DNA of 55,186 nucleotides, taken from contig NZ_VOIQ01000007.1 of NCBI RefSeq assembly GCF_010470675.1, positions 1 to 55,186 on the forward strand. The letters are read 5' to 3'. A program made the translations under genes and the position numbers. Within the stretch, counting starts at the first letter, position 1. Every line of letters begins with the position of its first letter. Below are positions 1 to 6,960 of this stretch, in pieces. The notes beneath the pieces were generated by a model that worked only from the letters and a program-made list of their open reading frames with translations, ran no database searches and was not told the origin of the DNA. The stretch comes from Desulfovibrio sp. JC010. Its GTDB lineage: Bacteria > Desulfobacterota > Desulfovibrionia > Desulfovibrionales > Desulfovibrionaceae.

Positions 1-7
1 GGAGTAA

Positions 8-68
8 GCGGAAACTACGCTTTCCGCGCAGCGACGATTTCATCCCCGCTAGGACGGCGGGGTGAAAT
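8..68. other. Two hairpins upstream of / inside the 5' part of the 5S rRNA
   Basis: Seen in sequence: a 7-bp stem at 8-14/21-27 with a 6-nt loop, and a longer stem in which 37-42 pairs with 63-68 and 44-49 pairs with 57-62 around one bulged base (43), with a loop at 50-56. The heptamer gcgacga (31-37) is the exact complement of tcgtcgc (172-178) at the 3' end of the 5S rRNA, so it is probably the 5' strand of 5S helix I. If so, the second hairpin lies inside the 5S rRNA gene where loop A should be, as an insertion of roughly 35 nt. The alternative is that 1-70 is spacer and the 5S gene is truncated or chimeric at its 5' end. Confidence 0.5.
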
Positions 69-182
69 CTATCCGTTAATGAAATCAGGTCACACCCGAC
101 TCCACTTGCGAACTCGGAAGTTAAGCTCTCCATCGCCGATGATACTGCTGGGTAGCCAGTGGGAAAGTAGGTCGTCGCAAGC
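68..182 (+). rRNA. rrf: 5S ribosomal RNA (3' part canonical, 5' part abnormal)
   Basis: The stretch from about 89 to 180 reads as a bacterial 5S rRNA: the gtcacaccc block, cgaactcggaagttaagc, gccgatgatact, a helix IV/V hairpin (ctgctgg / ccagtgg) and the 3' block aaagtaggtcg. The 5' part does not fit. The 3' strand of helix II (126-134, ctctccatc) should pair with bases 81-88, but only the two outer base pairs on each side form; the middle four bases (aatc) do not. The segment ggtcacaccc preceded by atcag resembles the 5' half of other Desulfovibrio 5S genes as I remember them, whose 3' strand reads ctgat. The start given here is therefore approximate; helix I may begin at 31. It could be a functional variant with an insert, a chimera of two 5S copies, or a pseudogene. 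Confidence 0.65.
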
Positions 183-192
183 TTTTATTTTA

Positions 193-222
193 AACCCCTG
201 AACTTAGGTTCAGGGGTTTTTT
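193..222 (+). terminator. Rho-independent terminator of the rRNA operon
   Basis: A perfect 11-bp stem (193-203 with 208-218), a four-base loop (ttag) and a run of six T follow the 5S rRNA by about ten bases. This is the expected end of the rRNA transcript. Confidence 0.92.
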
Positions 223-363
223 GCGTTCTGGGGGGGCAAGCCTCGTACTTTTCGCTAAGTGCGGGGCTTTATCTATTTTTAGTTGAATATATTTCGTCTT
301 ATATTTATAACGCGACAGGTTTTATTTGTTTGGGTAAGATTTTGTAATTTTGAGGTTAATAAA

Positions 364-1206
364 ATGCTGAGTTTTTTTGCAAAAAGATTAGATCATTCTG
401 AAGATATACTTTTTCTCACAACACAAGGGATGAATTATCATCTGGAGATGATGTTTCAGAAAGCGGAAAAGAAAATTGTTATAATTGCACCGTTTCTTCA
501 GATTCATTCCAGATTGAAAGAAATATTAGCAGAAAAAGCCCGTCAAGGTGTCGAAATTAAAGTTGTCTGCCGCGTGAACGAATTGAAAGATGATCTTTCC
601 GGTATTATCGGCGAGCCAATTGATAGGCCTAATCTTCATGCTAAATGCTATCTCACCGAAAAATCTGCCTTAATCGGTAGTCTCAATCTGTATGATTTCA
701 GCCAGATCAATAATGATGAGATGGGGATTTTAATCAAGAATTCCGGCTTTGGTGAGTCTTTGTATGGGCAAATTGTTGATGAAGCTAGAAGATTAAGTCG
801 TAGAGACATGATCTGTGCACATGATCGCGATAATATTCCTCTTGGGTTGGTCAAAGGCGAGAAATATGATTTAGAGGTTCTGGATACTATTTTTGATTTT
901 GAATACAAAAAGATGTCTGGAATTAAAACCTGTAAGCTCGGCGACATAGTCCTTTTTGAAAACACAAACAGTAAATTTCAGAATAGTGTGAAAGCTGGGA
1001 TGCTTCATTTTAAGGGACAGAATACAGGTAAGGGGGACCAGCGTTTAATTTTCGGTAATAAAGTGATTTATGATACTTATGGCGATCGTAGTGCCAGAAT
1101 TCATCTTTTTACAGATTTTGTTTATGAAGGAATGGTTTATGTTGCTGCTGAGCCATATTTTGAGGGTGGGTGCTGGTTTTTTCCACTATCACGAGTTGCT
1201 GAGTAG
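364..1206 (+). CDS. Phospholipase D-like (single HKD motif) protein
   Basis: A 280-residue protein with one phospholipase-D-like domain in its first half. After the strand VVIIAPF-like core come H92-x-K94, E99 and G105-S106-x-N108, the HKD signature with Glu in place of the usual Asp. Single-HKD proteins normally dimerise to make one active site and act as nucleases or phosphodiesterases. The C-terminal 110 residues are not recognised. No signal peptide or membrane segment is visible, so it is probably cytoplasmic. The reading frame is open from 283, but ATG 364 is preferred because the upstream 27 codons are A+T-rich and read as unrelated hydrophobic residues; no strong ribosome binding site is visible. 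The gene is clearly more A+T-rich than the genes to its right and sits alone between an rRNA operon end and its own terminator, which suggests acquisition. A nuclease role in defence is possible but unproven. Confidence 0.75.
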   Translation: MLSFFAKRLDHSEDILFLTTQGMNYHLEMMFQKAEKKIVIIAPFLQIHSRLKEILAEKARQGVEIKVVCRVNELKDDLSGIIGEPIDRPNLHAKCYLTEKSALIGSLNLYDFSQINNDEMGILIKNSGFGESLYGQIVDEARRLSRRDMICAHDRDNIPLGLVKGEKYDLEVLDTIFDFEYKKMSGIKTCKLGDIVLFENTNSKFQNSVKAGMLHFKGQNTGKGDQRLIFGNKVIYDTYGDRSARIHLFTDFVYEGMVYVAAEPYFEGGCWFFPLSRVAE

Positions 1207-1232
1207 CTGTTGAACCACTATATGTATCTTTG

Positions 1233-1267
1233 AGCTTCCTTGAGAAATCTTGGGAGCTTTTGTTTTT
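1233..1267 (+). terminator. Terminator after the PLD-like gene
   Basis: A 7-bp stem (1233-1239 with 1252-1258, one G-U pair) is followed by ttttgttttt. It lies 27 bases after the PLD-like stop codon and isolates that gene from the next one. Confidence 0.75.
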
Positions 1268-1374
1268 AGAATATTTGGATCATTGTATTACCAAACTCTT
1301 CCTTGTCTAAAATAAATAACTAAGGCATTTTTATTTAATCAAAATTTATAATTTTAAGGAATTACTGATCAGTT

Positions 1375-3177
1375 ATGCCCATTACCCCCGATATAATCCT
1401 TGTCCTAGTTGTTCTGGTTCTTGTTATCCTGTTGTTTGTCTTCGAATGGGTTCGTGTCGATATGGTCGGGATCATGGTTATGGTCTGCCTGCCTCTACTT
1501 GGATTGGTTACACCGGAACAGGCTATCAGCGGTTTGAGCAGTAACGCAGTTGTCTCCATCATCGCGGTAATCATCATTGGCGCAGGACTTGATAAAACCG
1601 GGGTTATGAACAAGCTGGCACATTTGATTCTCAGGGTTGCCGGAAAGGATGAAACCAAGATTACCTCCATGGTTTCGGCTACTGTGGCCGGTATTTCCGG
1701 GTTCATGCAGAACATAGGGGCTGCTGCGCTGTTTATGCCCGCTGCTCGCAGGATTTCTGCCCAGACCGGTGTTCCAGCCTCGCATATTCTTTTGCCGATG
1801 GCCTTTTGTGCTATAATCGGCGGAACTCTTACTCTGGTCGGTTCAAGTCCATTGATTCTGCTCAATGACCTGTTGGTGGTTCAGGGTGTGAAATACGAGC
1901 ATTTCGGCATGTTCAGCATGACACCCATTGGAGTGCTGCTGGTTATTGCCGCTCTGCTGTATTTCAGGTTGCTGGGCAAATGGATTCTTCCTCCAAGTAA
2001 GCAGGTAAAGGTCCACGGCCCCCTGTCCCCCATGCTCGATAAGACCTACCATGATATTGGCAGTATTTATGAGATGCGAATTCCGTCTGGATTTCAGGAA
2101 CAGACTCTCTCGGAATTAAGAATCCGCTCAAATTATGCCTGTTCAGTAGTAGCTGCATATAACCCGGTTACCCACAAAAGAAATAATGCCCCTCTGCGCG
2201 ACGACACTCTGGGGCCCGGCGATGTGCTTGCGGTCATCGGGGATAAACAGTTTATTTGCAAGCTGGCTGCTGATTACGGCTGGACTTATTCTGCTGAGCT
2301 AAAAGTTTTTTCCGATGACCTTTCCCCGACCAATGTGGGAATCATGGAAGGGATTGTATCGCCGCGCTCGCGCCTTGTGGGTAAAACCATCGGCGAGATT
2401 GAATTGCGCAAAAAGCTCGGTGTGGTTCCGCTGGCTGCCTTCAGCGGGCATGAGATGATCATCAGTGATCTGTCCAATCTGACCATCAGCGAAGGAGATG
2501 CTCTGCTCCTGCATGCCAAATGGAGCACCTTTCACCAGTTAAAGGACCAGAACGATCTTGTTTTCACCGAACCGATTCAGGGCGAACCCATTCGTGAGGA
2601 AAAAGCACCATGGGCCCTGGGCTGCCTTGCGGTGACCATGTTCATGATTCTGGTGCTTGATATCCAGCTTTCAATTGCGCTTCTTTTCGGGGCCATGGCT
2701 ATGATTCTCGGACGTGTGTTGACCATTGATGAAGCTTACCGCTCAGTGGACTGGATGACCGTGTTTCTGCTTGCCGGGCTGATTCCGCTGGGGCTGGCCT
2801 TCGAGAACACCGGGGCCGCGAAAATGATTGCCGATATGCTCATGAATGCTGTGGGCGTGCCATCGCCGACGGTTCTGCTGATCTGTATCGGGCTGCTGAC
2901 TTCTTTCTTCACCCTGTTTACGTCCAATGTGGGAGCCACGGTTCTATTGGTGCCGCTATCAATGAACCTCGCTCTTTCCTGCGGGGCAGATCCGCGCGTG
3001 GCGGCCATGACCGTAGCTTTGGCGGCTTCCAATACTTTTATTCTGCCCACCCATCAGGTCAATGCGCTGGTCATGCGGCCTGCCGGATTAAAGTCCGTGG
3101 ATTACCTGCGCGCCGGGACCGGGATGACTATTATTTTTATGATTGTGCTGGTGGCAGGGATGCAGGTGTTTTTTTAG
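1375..3177 (+). CDS. SLC13-type permease with two RCK_C (TrkA-C) domains
   Basis: A 600-residue inner-membrane transporter of the divalent anion:sodium symporter / ArsB-like superfamily. Hydrophobic segments fill residues 1-210 and 410-600; between them lie two soluble RCK_C-type domains (about 215-300 and 310-395), the layout of bacterial SLC13 proteins annotated as sulfate, dicarboxylate or cysteine-related carriers. A GASN-like segment (TSNVGATVLLVPLS) in the last third fits the family. The start ATG has aagga 14 bases upstream. It is monocistronic, with a terminator after it. A second member of the same family lies at 47890-49722. The substrate cannot be read from the sequence; sulfate or a C4-dicarboxylate would make sense in a sulfate reducer. 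Confidence 0.88.
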   Translation: MPITPDIILVLVVLVLVILLFVFEWVRVDMVGIMVMVCLPLLGLVTPEQAISGLSSNAVVSIIAVIIIGAGLDKTGVMNKLAHLILRVAGKDETKITSMVSATVAGISGFMQNIGAAALFMPAARRISAQTGVPASHILLPMAFCAIIGGTLTLVGSSPLILLNDLLVVQGVKYEHFGMFSMTPIGVLLVIAALLYFRLLGKWILPPSKQVKVHGPLSPMLDKTYHDIGSIYEMRIPSGFQEQTLSELRIRSNYACSVVAAYNPVTHKRNNAPLRDDTLGPGDVLAVIGDKQFICKLAADYGWTYSAELKVFSDDLSPTNVGIMEGIVSPRSRLVGKTIGEIELRKKLGVVPLAAFSGHEMIISDLSNLTISEGDALLLHAKWSTFHQLKDQNDLVFTEPIQGEPIREEKAPWALGCLAVTMFMILVLDIQLSIALLFGAMAMILGRVLTIDEAYRSVDWMTVFLLAGLIPLGLAFENTGAAKMIADMLMNAVGVPSPTVLLICIGLLTSFFTLFTSNVGATVLLVPLSMNLALSCGADPRVAAMTVALAASNTFILPTHQVNALVMRPAGLKSVDYLRAGTGMTIIFMIVLVAGMQVFF

Positions 3178-3205
3178 ATTGGATATTTTTTTGATTCCAA
3201 ATAAG

Positions 3206-3244
3206 AAGCCGCAGCTCCACCAGGAACTGCGGCTTTCGTTTTTC
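3206..3244 (+). terminator. Terminator between convergent SLC13 and dctM genes
   Basis: A 13-base inverted repeat (3206-3218 with 3223-3235, one mismatch) with a four-base loop, followed by ttcgttttt. The T-rich side serves the plus-strand permease; the other side is also A/T-rich and may stop the minus-strand TRAP operon. Confidence 0.85.
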
Positions 3245-3259
3245 TTGAATTAATCTAAA

Positions 3260-4573
3260 TTAATACATGGCCTGGGGTAGGTACAGAATTATCTGCGGGA
3301 AGATGGCAAAGAGTATAATTCCTACCAGAATGGCCAGCAGGAAGGGCATGGTTCCCTTGAAGATATCTTCAAGTGTAATATCCGGGGCGAACTTTTGGGC
3401 CATGCCGTAAACAACGTAGACATTGATGCCCACCGGCGGGGTGATGACCCCGATCTGGGTGACCAGCACGATGATGACCCCGAACCAGATGGGATCGAAG
3501 CCCAGCGTGGTGATGACCGGGTAGAAGACCGGGATGGTCAGCATTATCAGGGCCAGCGCGTCCATGATGCAGCCGCCGATGAAGTAGACCACGAGGATCA
3601 TGGAAACAATGATCAGCGGATGCAGGTCGAATGATGCGGTCCATGCGGCAACGTTAAAGGGGATACGGGTTACGGCCAGAAATTTTCCGAAAATCAGGGC
3701 CCCGGCCACGAGGAAAAGCACCATCACTGAAGTGCGCAGGGTCTCGTAAAGAGAGTTCACAAAAGCCTGCCATGTGAGCTGGCGTTTGATGATGCCCAGC
3801 GTGAGGATGCCCAGCACGCCCACGGCTGCTGATTCGTTGGGAGTGAAGAAGCCGAAGAACATGCCGCCGATTACAAGGGCGAACACGGCAATGGTATCAA
3901 GCAGACCCATGAGGGATTTCAGCTTCGCGCTTAAGGGGAAATTTTCGCCTTTGGGACCGAGGCTGGGGTCGCGTCCACACACAATTGCAATGGCGATGAT
4001 GAACAGGATGGTCAGCACCACTGAGGGCAGGATTCCAGCCATGAAAAGTTCGCCGATGGATTGTTCGGTGAGGATGCCGTATACGATAAGCACGATGCTG
4101 GGCGGCATAATCATGCCAAGGCCCCCGCCGGAAGCAACGGAGCCCGCCGCAAGGGAGTTGGAGTAGCCGTACCGTTTCATTTCCGGGATACCGACAGTTG
4201 CCATGGTGGCTGCAGTGGCCGGGCTGGATCCGCATACAGAACCGAAAGCGGTGCAGGCGGCAACGGTCGCCATGGCCAGACCGCCCTGAATGTGTCCCAG
4301 AAAATGATAAGCCGTGGAGTACAGTCTGCGGCTGATTCCGCTGTTAAAGGCCAGCTGGCCCATGAGGATAAACAGCGGGATTGTGGACAGGCTGTAAGAT
4401 GAAAAAGTATCGTAAAAACTTCGCGAAAGCAGGTTCATGCCGCCTTTCAGGGAAATGAGCATGGAGAATCCGCCGAAGCCCACTAAGGTCATGACGTAAG
4501 CAACCGGCATGCGGGTCATGAGCAGGGCCAGCATCACAAAGATGCCGATAATTCCAAGGGTGGTCGGTTCCAT
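3260..4573 (-). CDS. dctM: TRAP transporter large permease (DctM family)
   Basis: A 437-residue integral membrane protein, the usual size for TRAP large subunits, which carry out sodium-driven uptake of organic acids delivered by the periplasmic binding protein. Glycine-rich helices typical of DctM are visible, such as GGGLGMIMPPS in the first half and GVITPPVGINVYV near the C terminus. Its ATG directly follows the TAA of the small permease gene (TAAATG), so translation is coupled. It is the last gene of the operon TetR-dctP-dctQ-dctM. The substrate is set by DctP and is not known. Confidence 0.95.
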   Translation of the reverse strand: MEPTTLGIIGIFVMLALLMTRMPVAYVMTLVGFGGFSMLISLKGGMNLLSRSFYDTFSSYSLSTIPLFILMGQLAFNSGISRRLYSTAYHFLGHIQGGLAMATVAACTAFGSVCGSSPATAATMATVGIPEMKRYGYSNSLAAGSVASGGGLGMIMPPSIVLIVYGILTEQSIGELFMAGILPSVVLTILFIIAIAIVCGRDPSLGPKGENFPLSAKLKSLMGLLDTIAVFALVIGGMFFGFFTPNESAAVGVLGILTLGIIKRQLTWQAFVNSLYETLRTSVMVLFLVAGALIFGKFLAVTRIPFNVAAWTASFDLHPLIIVSMILVVYFIGGCIMDALALIMLTIPVFYPVITTLGFDPIWFGVIIVLVTQIGVITPPVGINVYVVYGMAQKFAPDITLEDIFKGTMPFLLAILVGIILFAIFPQIILYLPQAMY

Positions 4574-5059
4574 TTATTCTCCCCCCGCCATGTTTTTGAT
4601 GAGTTCTTTCAGCAGGGTAAGGGTGAAGCAACCGAAACCGAATGCCAGAGCGAAAATGACCATATCTGTGGGCAGTTCAAGGGTCATGGAAACTTCCCCG
4701 GATTCACGCATGGAACAACCGTACAAATAGAGTCTCCATGTAACCAGACCGAAAAGTGAAGCACTTATCGAAGTTGTGATGATCTTGACGATGCGCCGGG
4801 TTTTGGCACTCATTTTACTGTACAGGAATTCCACGCCGATGTTGGCTTTCTGGCTTTCGGCATAACCGAGTGCCAGCCCGGTGGTCAGCACTGCCAGAAC
4901 CGCCACAATGTCTTCCACCCCGAAAATGGGGGTATCCAGCACGCCGCGTGAAATAATATCCGCCCCGGTCAAAAGAGCCATACCGATCAAACAGACAGCG
5001 GCGATGTTTTTTAAGAATGCCTCGAATTTATCAATGAGGCCTGTGACTTGATTACCCAC
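4574..5059 (-). CDS. dctQ: TRAP transporter small permease (DctQ family)
   Basis: A 161-residue protein with four predicted membrane segments, matching DctQ-type subunits that brace the large permease. A tryptophan/arginine-rich loop (VTWRLYLYGCSMRESGE) follows the third segment as in the family. The start is GTG at 5057-5059 with ggag ten bases upstream. It is separated from dctP by 77 bases that hold a strong hairpin, and abuts dctM. Confidence 0.92.
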   Translation of the reverse strand: MGNQVTGLIDKFEAFLKNIAAVCLIGMALLTGADIISRGVLDTPIFGVEDIVAVLAVLTTGLALGYAESQKANIGVEFLYSKMSAKTRRIVKIITTSISASLFGLVTWRLYLYGCSMRESGEVSMTLELPTDMVIFALAFGFGCFTLTLLKELIKNMAGGE

Positions 5060-5084
5060 TTGAAACTCCAGATTTACGAAATTT

Positions 5085-5111
5085 CCCCCACTTTGCAGAA
5101 CAAAGTGGGGG
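5085..5111 (-). promoter_or_regulatory. Intra-operon hairpin between dctP and dctQ
   Basis: A perfect 11-bp stem (5085-5095 with 5101-5111) with a five-base loop lies 26 bases after the dctP stop and before the dctQ start. In the direction of transcription it is followed by aaatttcg rather than a U-tract, so it reads better as an mRNA-stabilising or partial-stop hairpin than as a full terminator. Such an element would give more binding protein than permease. Confidence 0.7.
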
Positions 5112-5136
5112 ATTTATCAACTATATTTGTGCGTAA

Positions 5137-6147
5137 TTACTGTACGTTGTTCAAAGTTTCAACGGTAAAATCGAGTATTGCCTTACCGTCGAGTTTTTTC
5201 TTGTTTGCTTTTTCGATATACGCATCCATCATGGGTGCTGCTTTTTCTTTCCAGCGTTTGCCTTCGGCTTCGCTCAGTTCGATGAATTGTCCGCCTTTCT
5301 TGGTCAGGAACTCACGACCTTCCTTATCGCTTTCATCCCATGCCTGACCGTGCTTGGCTGCGAATTCTTTACTGATATCCATGATGATTTTCTGGTCCTG
5401 CTCGGAGATCATGTCCCACTTGTCTTTGTTCATGACCGCGAAGAAGGTGGTGGTGTAGCCGACCGGGTAATCAAGGGTGCAGAAATCAACAACTTCGCCC
5501 ATTTTCCAGCCTTTGTTGGTTTCCATGGGGTAAACACCGCCGTCAACAACGCCTTTGCGGATGGCCTGATAGGTATCGGGCATGGACATGGCAACAGGGG
5601 CCGCGCCGAGTGCTTTGAGCAATTGGGCGGAGTTACCGGTACCGCGCAGTTTCATGCCTTTGAGGTCCTCAAGCTTCTTGACCGGTTTTTTAGCGGTGAA
5701 GAGCAGGCCGGGACCGTGGGCATGGAAGAAAAGCACTTTTACATCGCGCAGTTCCTTGGGCTGGAACTTTTCGTAAACAGCATTGGCAACCTCGGTGGCG
5801 GCTACGCCGGACTTGTAGCCCAGCGGCAGGTCAACTGCTGCCATGGTGGGGAAACGGCCGCGGGAGTAAGCCAGCGCGGACATACCTACATCGGAAAGTC
5901 CTTCCACAACACCGTCGTAGCACTGCTTGGCTTTGGTCAGGGTTCCGCCGGGGAAGTAGGCGATGCTGACGCGGCCTTCGGTTTGTTTGGTAACTTCATC
6001 GCTCCACTGCTGGGCCAGCTTGGACTGGATGTGTGTGGGCGGGAAAAAGTTGGAGTAGGTCAGGTTAATGGATTTCGCGCCCGCTGTGAGCGGCAGTGCA
6101 CACATGCACATGGCTGCGGCCACTACTATAATCAAAAGTTTTTTCAT
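5137..6147 (-). CDS. dctP: TRAP transporter periplasmic substrate-binding protein (DctP family)
   Basis: A 336-residue exported solute receptor. Residues 1-24 form a signal peptide (KKLLIIVVAAAMCMCALPLTAGA). The mature part has DctP features: an early FFPPTHIQSK segment, the KLEDLKGMKLRGTGN segment that normally contains the carboxylate-binding arginine, and VDGGVYPMET. The start ATG is preceded by ggaggg at ideal spacing, 33 bases after the TetR gene. It is followed by the hairpin at 5085-5111 and the two permease genes. Organic acids or amino acid-like carboxylates are the usual ligands; the actual ligand is not readable. Confidence 0.93.
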   Translation of the reverse strand: MKKLLIIVVAAAMCMCALPLTAGAKSINLTYSNFFPPTHIQSKLAQQWSDEVTKQTEGRVSIAYFPGGTLTKAKQCYDGVVEGLSDVGMSALAYSRGRFPTMAAVDLPLGYKSGVAATEVANAVYEKFQPKELRDVKVLFFHAHGPGLLFTAKKPVKKLEDLKGMKLRGTGNSAQLLKALGAAPVAMSMPDTYQAIRKGVVDGGVYPMETNKGWKMGEVVDFCTLDYPVGYTTTFFAVMNKDKWDMISEQDQKIIMDISKEFAAKHGQAWDESDKEGREFLTKKGGQFIELSEAEGKRWKEKAAPMMDAYIEKANKKKLDGKAILDFTVETLNNVQ

Positions 6148-6180
6148 GTTCCCTCCGTTTAATTATGTAAAAATGGCTGA

Positions 6181-6804
6181 TTATTCAGCTTTTTTAAGTC
6201 CGTTGGTCAGTGCAAGGGTTACCGCTGCTTCGCGGATATCCTGAAACCCGATCAAACCCTCGTTGCTGCCTTGGATCATGAATCCGGTCTCAATGGAGCT
6301 GCGAACCATATATCCTTCAAAGAGCACAGTGTTGAAGGCCCCGATCTTTTCCGGCGGATAATCGGTCTCCACAAAATTGCGAACCAGATCGGCAAAGACT
6401 TCCTCGGAAAGACGGTATTGGCTTAGACTCAGGTCTTCACGAAGTTCCGGCACCCGCGAGGCATAGATGGTGAATTCCAGAAAAACCTTGGCCCAGTTCT
6501 GGTCGCGAACGATGTTTTCCAGAAAATCCCAGATGATGTTCATGACTTCTTCAAGGGACTGCGCTTTGTCCAGACGGTCATCGCGGGAATTGCGGTACTC
6601 GGTCAGCTTTTCTTCCACGATCTCCAGAAAGAGTTTGTCCTTGCTCACCCAGTGGCGGTAGAAGCTGCCCTTGGCGTACCCGGCATGCTTGGTGATTTCT
6701 GCCACTGTAGTTTCCACGAAACCCTTCTTGCCGAAAAGTTCGTTGGCCGCTTCCATGAGCTCTTTCTTGGTTTGGAGCGATTTTTCCTGTTGTTTTCTGG
6801 CCAT
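6181..6804 (-). CDS. TetR-family regulator of the TRAP operon
   Basis: A 207-residue repressor (start MARKQQ). The N-terminal helix-turn-helix is clear: TTVAEITKHAGYAKGSFYRH, followed by the usual FxxKxxLF-like segment. The C-terminal ligand-binding half is not assignable to a subgroup. The frame is open to 6861, but the ATGs at 6861 and 6843 lie at the predicted transcription start and inside two operator palindromes, with no ribosome binding site, so the inner ATG at 6804 is preferred. It heads the dctPQM operon and probably represses itself and the transporter until the transported acid, or a derivative of it, is present. Confidence 0.88.
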   Translation of the reverse strand: MARKQQEKSLQTKKELMEAANELFGKKGFVETTVAEITKHAGYAKGSFYRHWVSKDKLFLEIVEEKLTEYRNSRDDRLDKAQSLEEVMNIIWDFLENIVRDQNWAKVFLEFTIYASRVPELREDLSLSQYRLSEEVFADLVRNFVETDYPPEKIGAFNTVLFEGYMVRSSIETGFMIQGSNEGLIGFQDIREAAVTLALTNGLKKAE

Positions 6805-6829
6805 TTGAGAGTTTTGTAATATGTTTTTG

Positions 6830-6899
6830 CGACCAGTGGTCATAAAGTGACCGTTGGTCATTTTTTATGGTGTATAGCTGTGCGAGTGCTTGCTGTCAA
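6830..6899 (-). promoter_or_regulatory. Promoter and two TetR-type operators of the TetR-TRAP operon
   Basis: On the minus strand a near-consensus sigma-70 promoter is present: TTGACA (6894-6899), 17-base spacer, TATACA (6871-6876). Two palindromes of the same design follow directly: TGACCAACGGTCA (6848-6860) and TGACCACTGGTCG (6830-6842), 18 bp centre to centre, the first at about +4 from the predicted start. This is the arrangement expected for autorepression by blocking polymerase. Confidence 0.8.
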
Positions 6900-6960
6900 T
6901 ATCTAACTATGACAACTTGCAGGTGACGAATTTAAAAATAATCAGAAGGAACGACCTGAA

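Noticed and set aside
5287-6162. 291-residue open frame on the plus strand opposite dctP
   Set aside because: It is the antisense of a gene with clear DctP homology, has low-complexity composition and no ribosome binding site.
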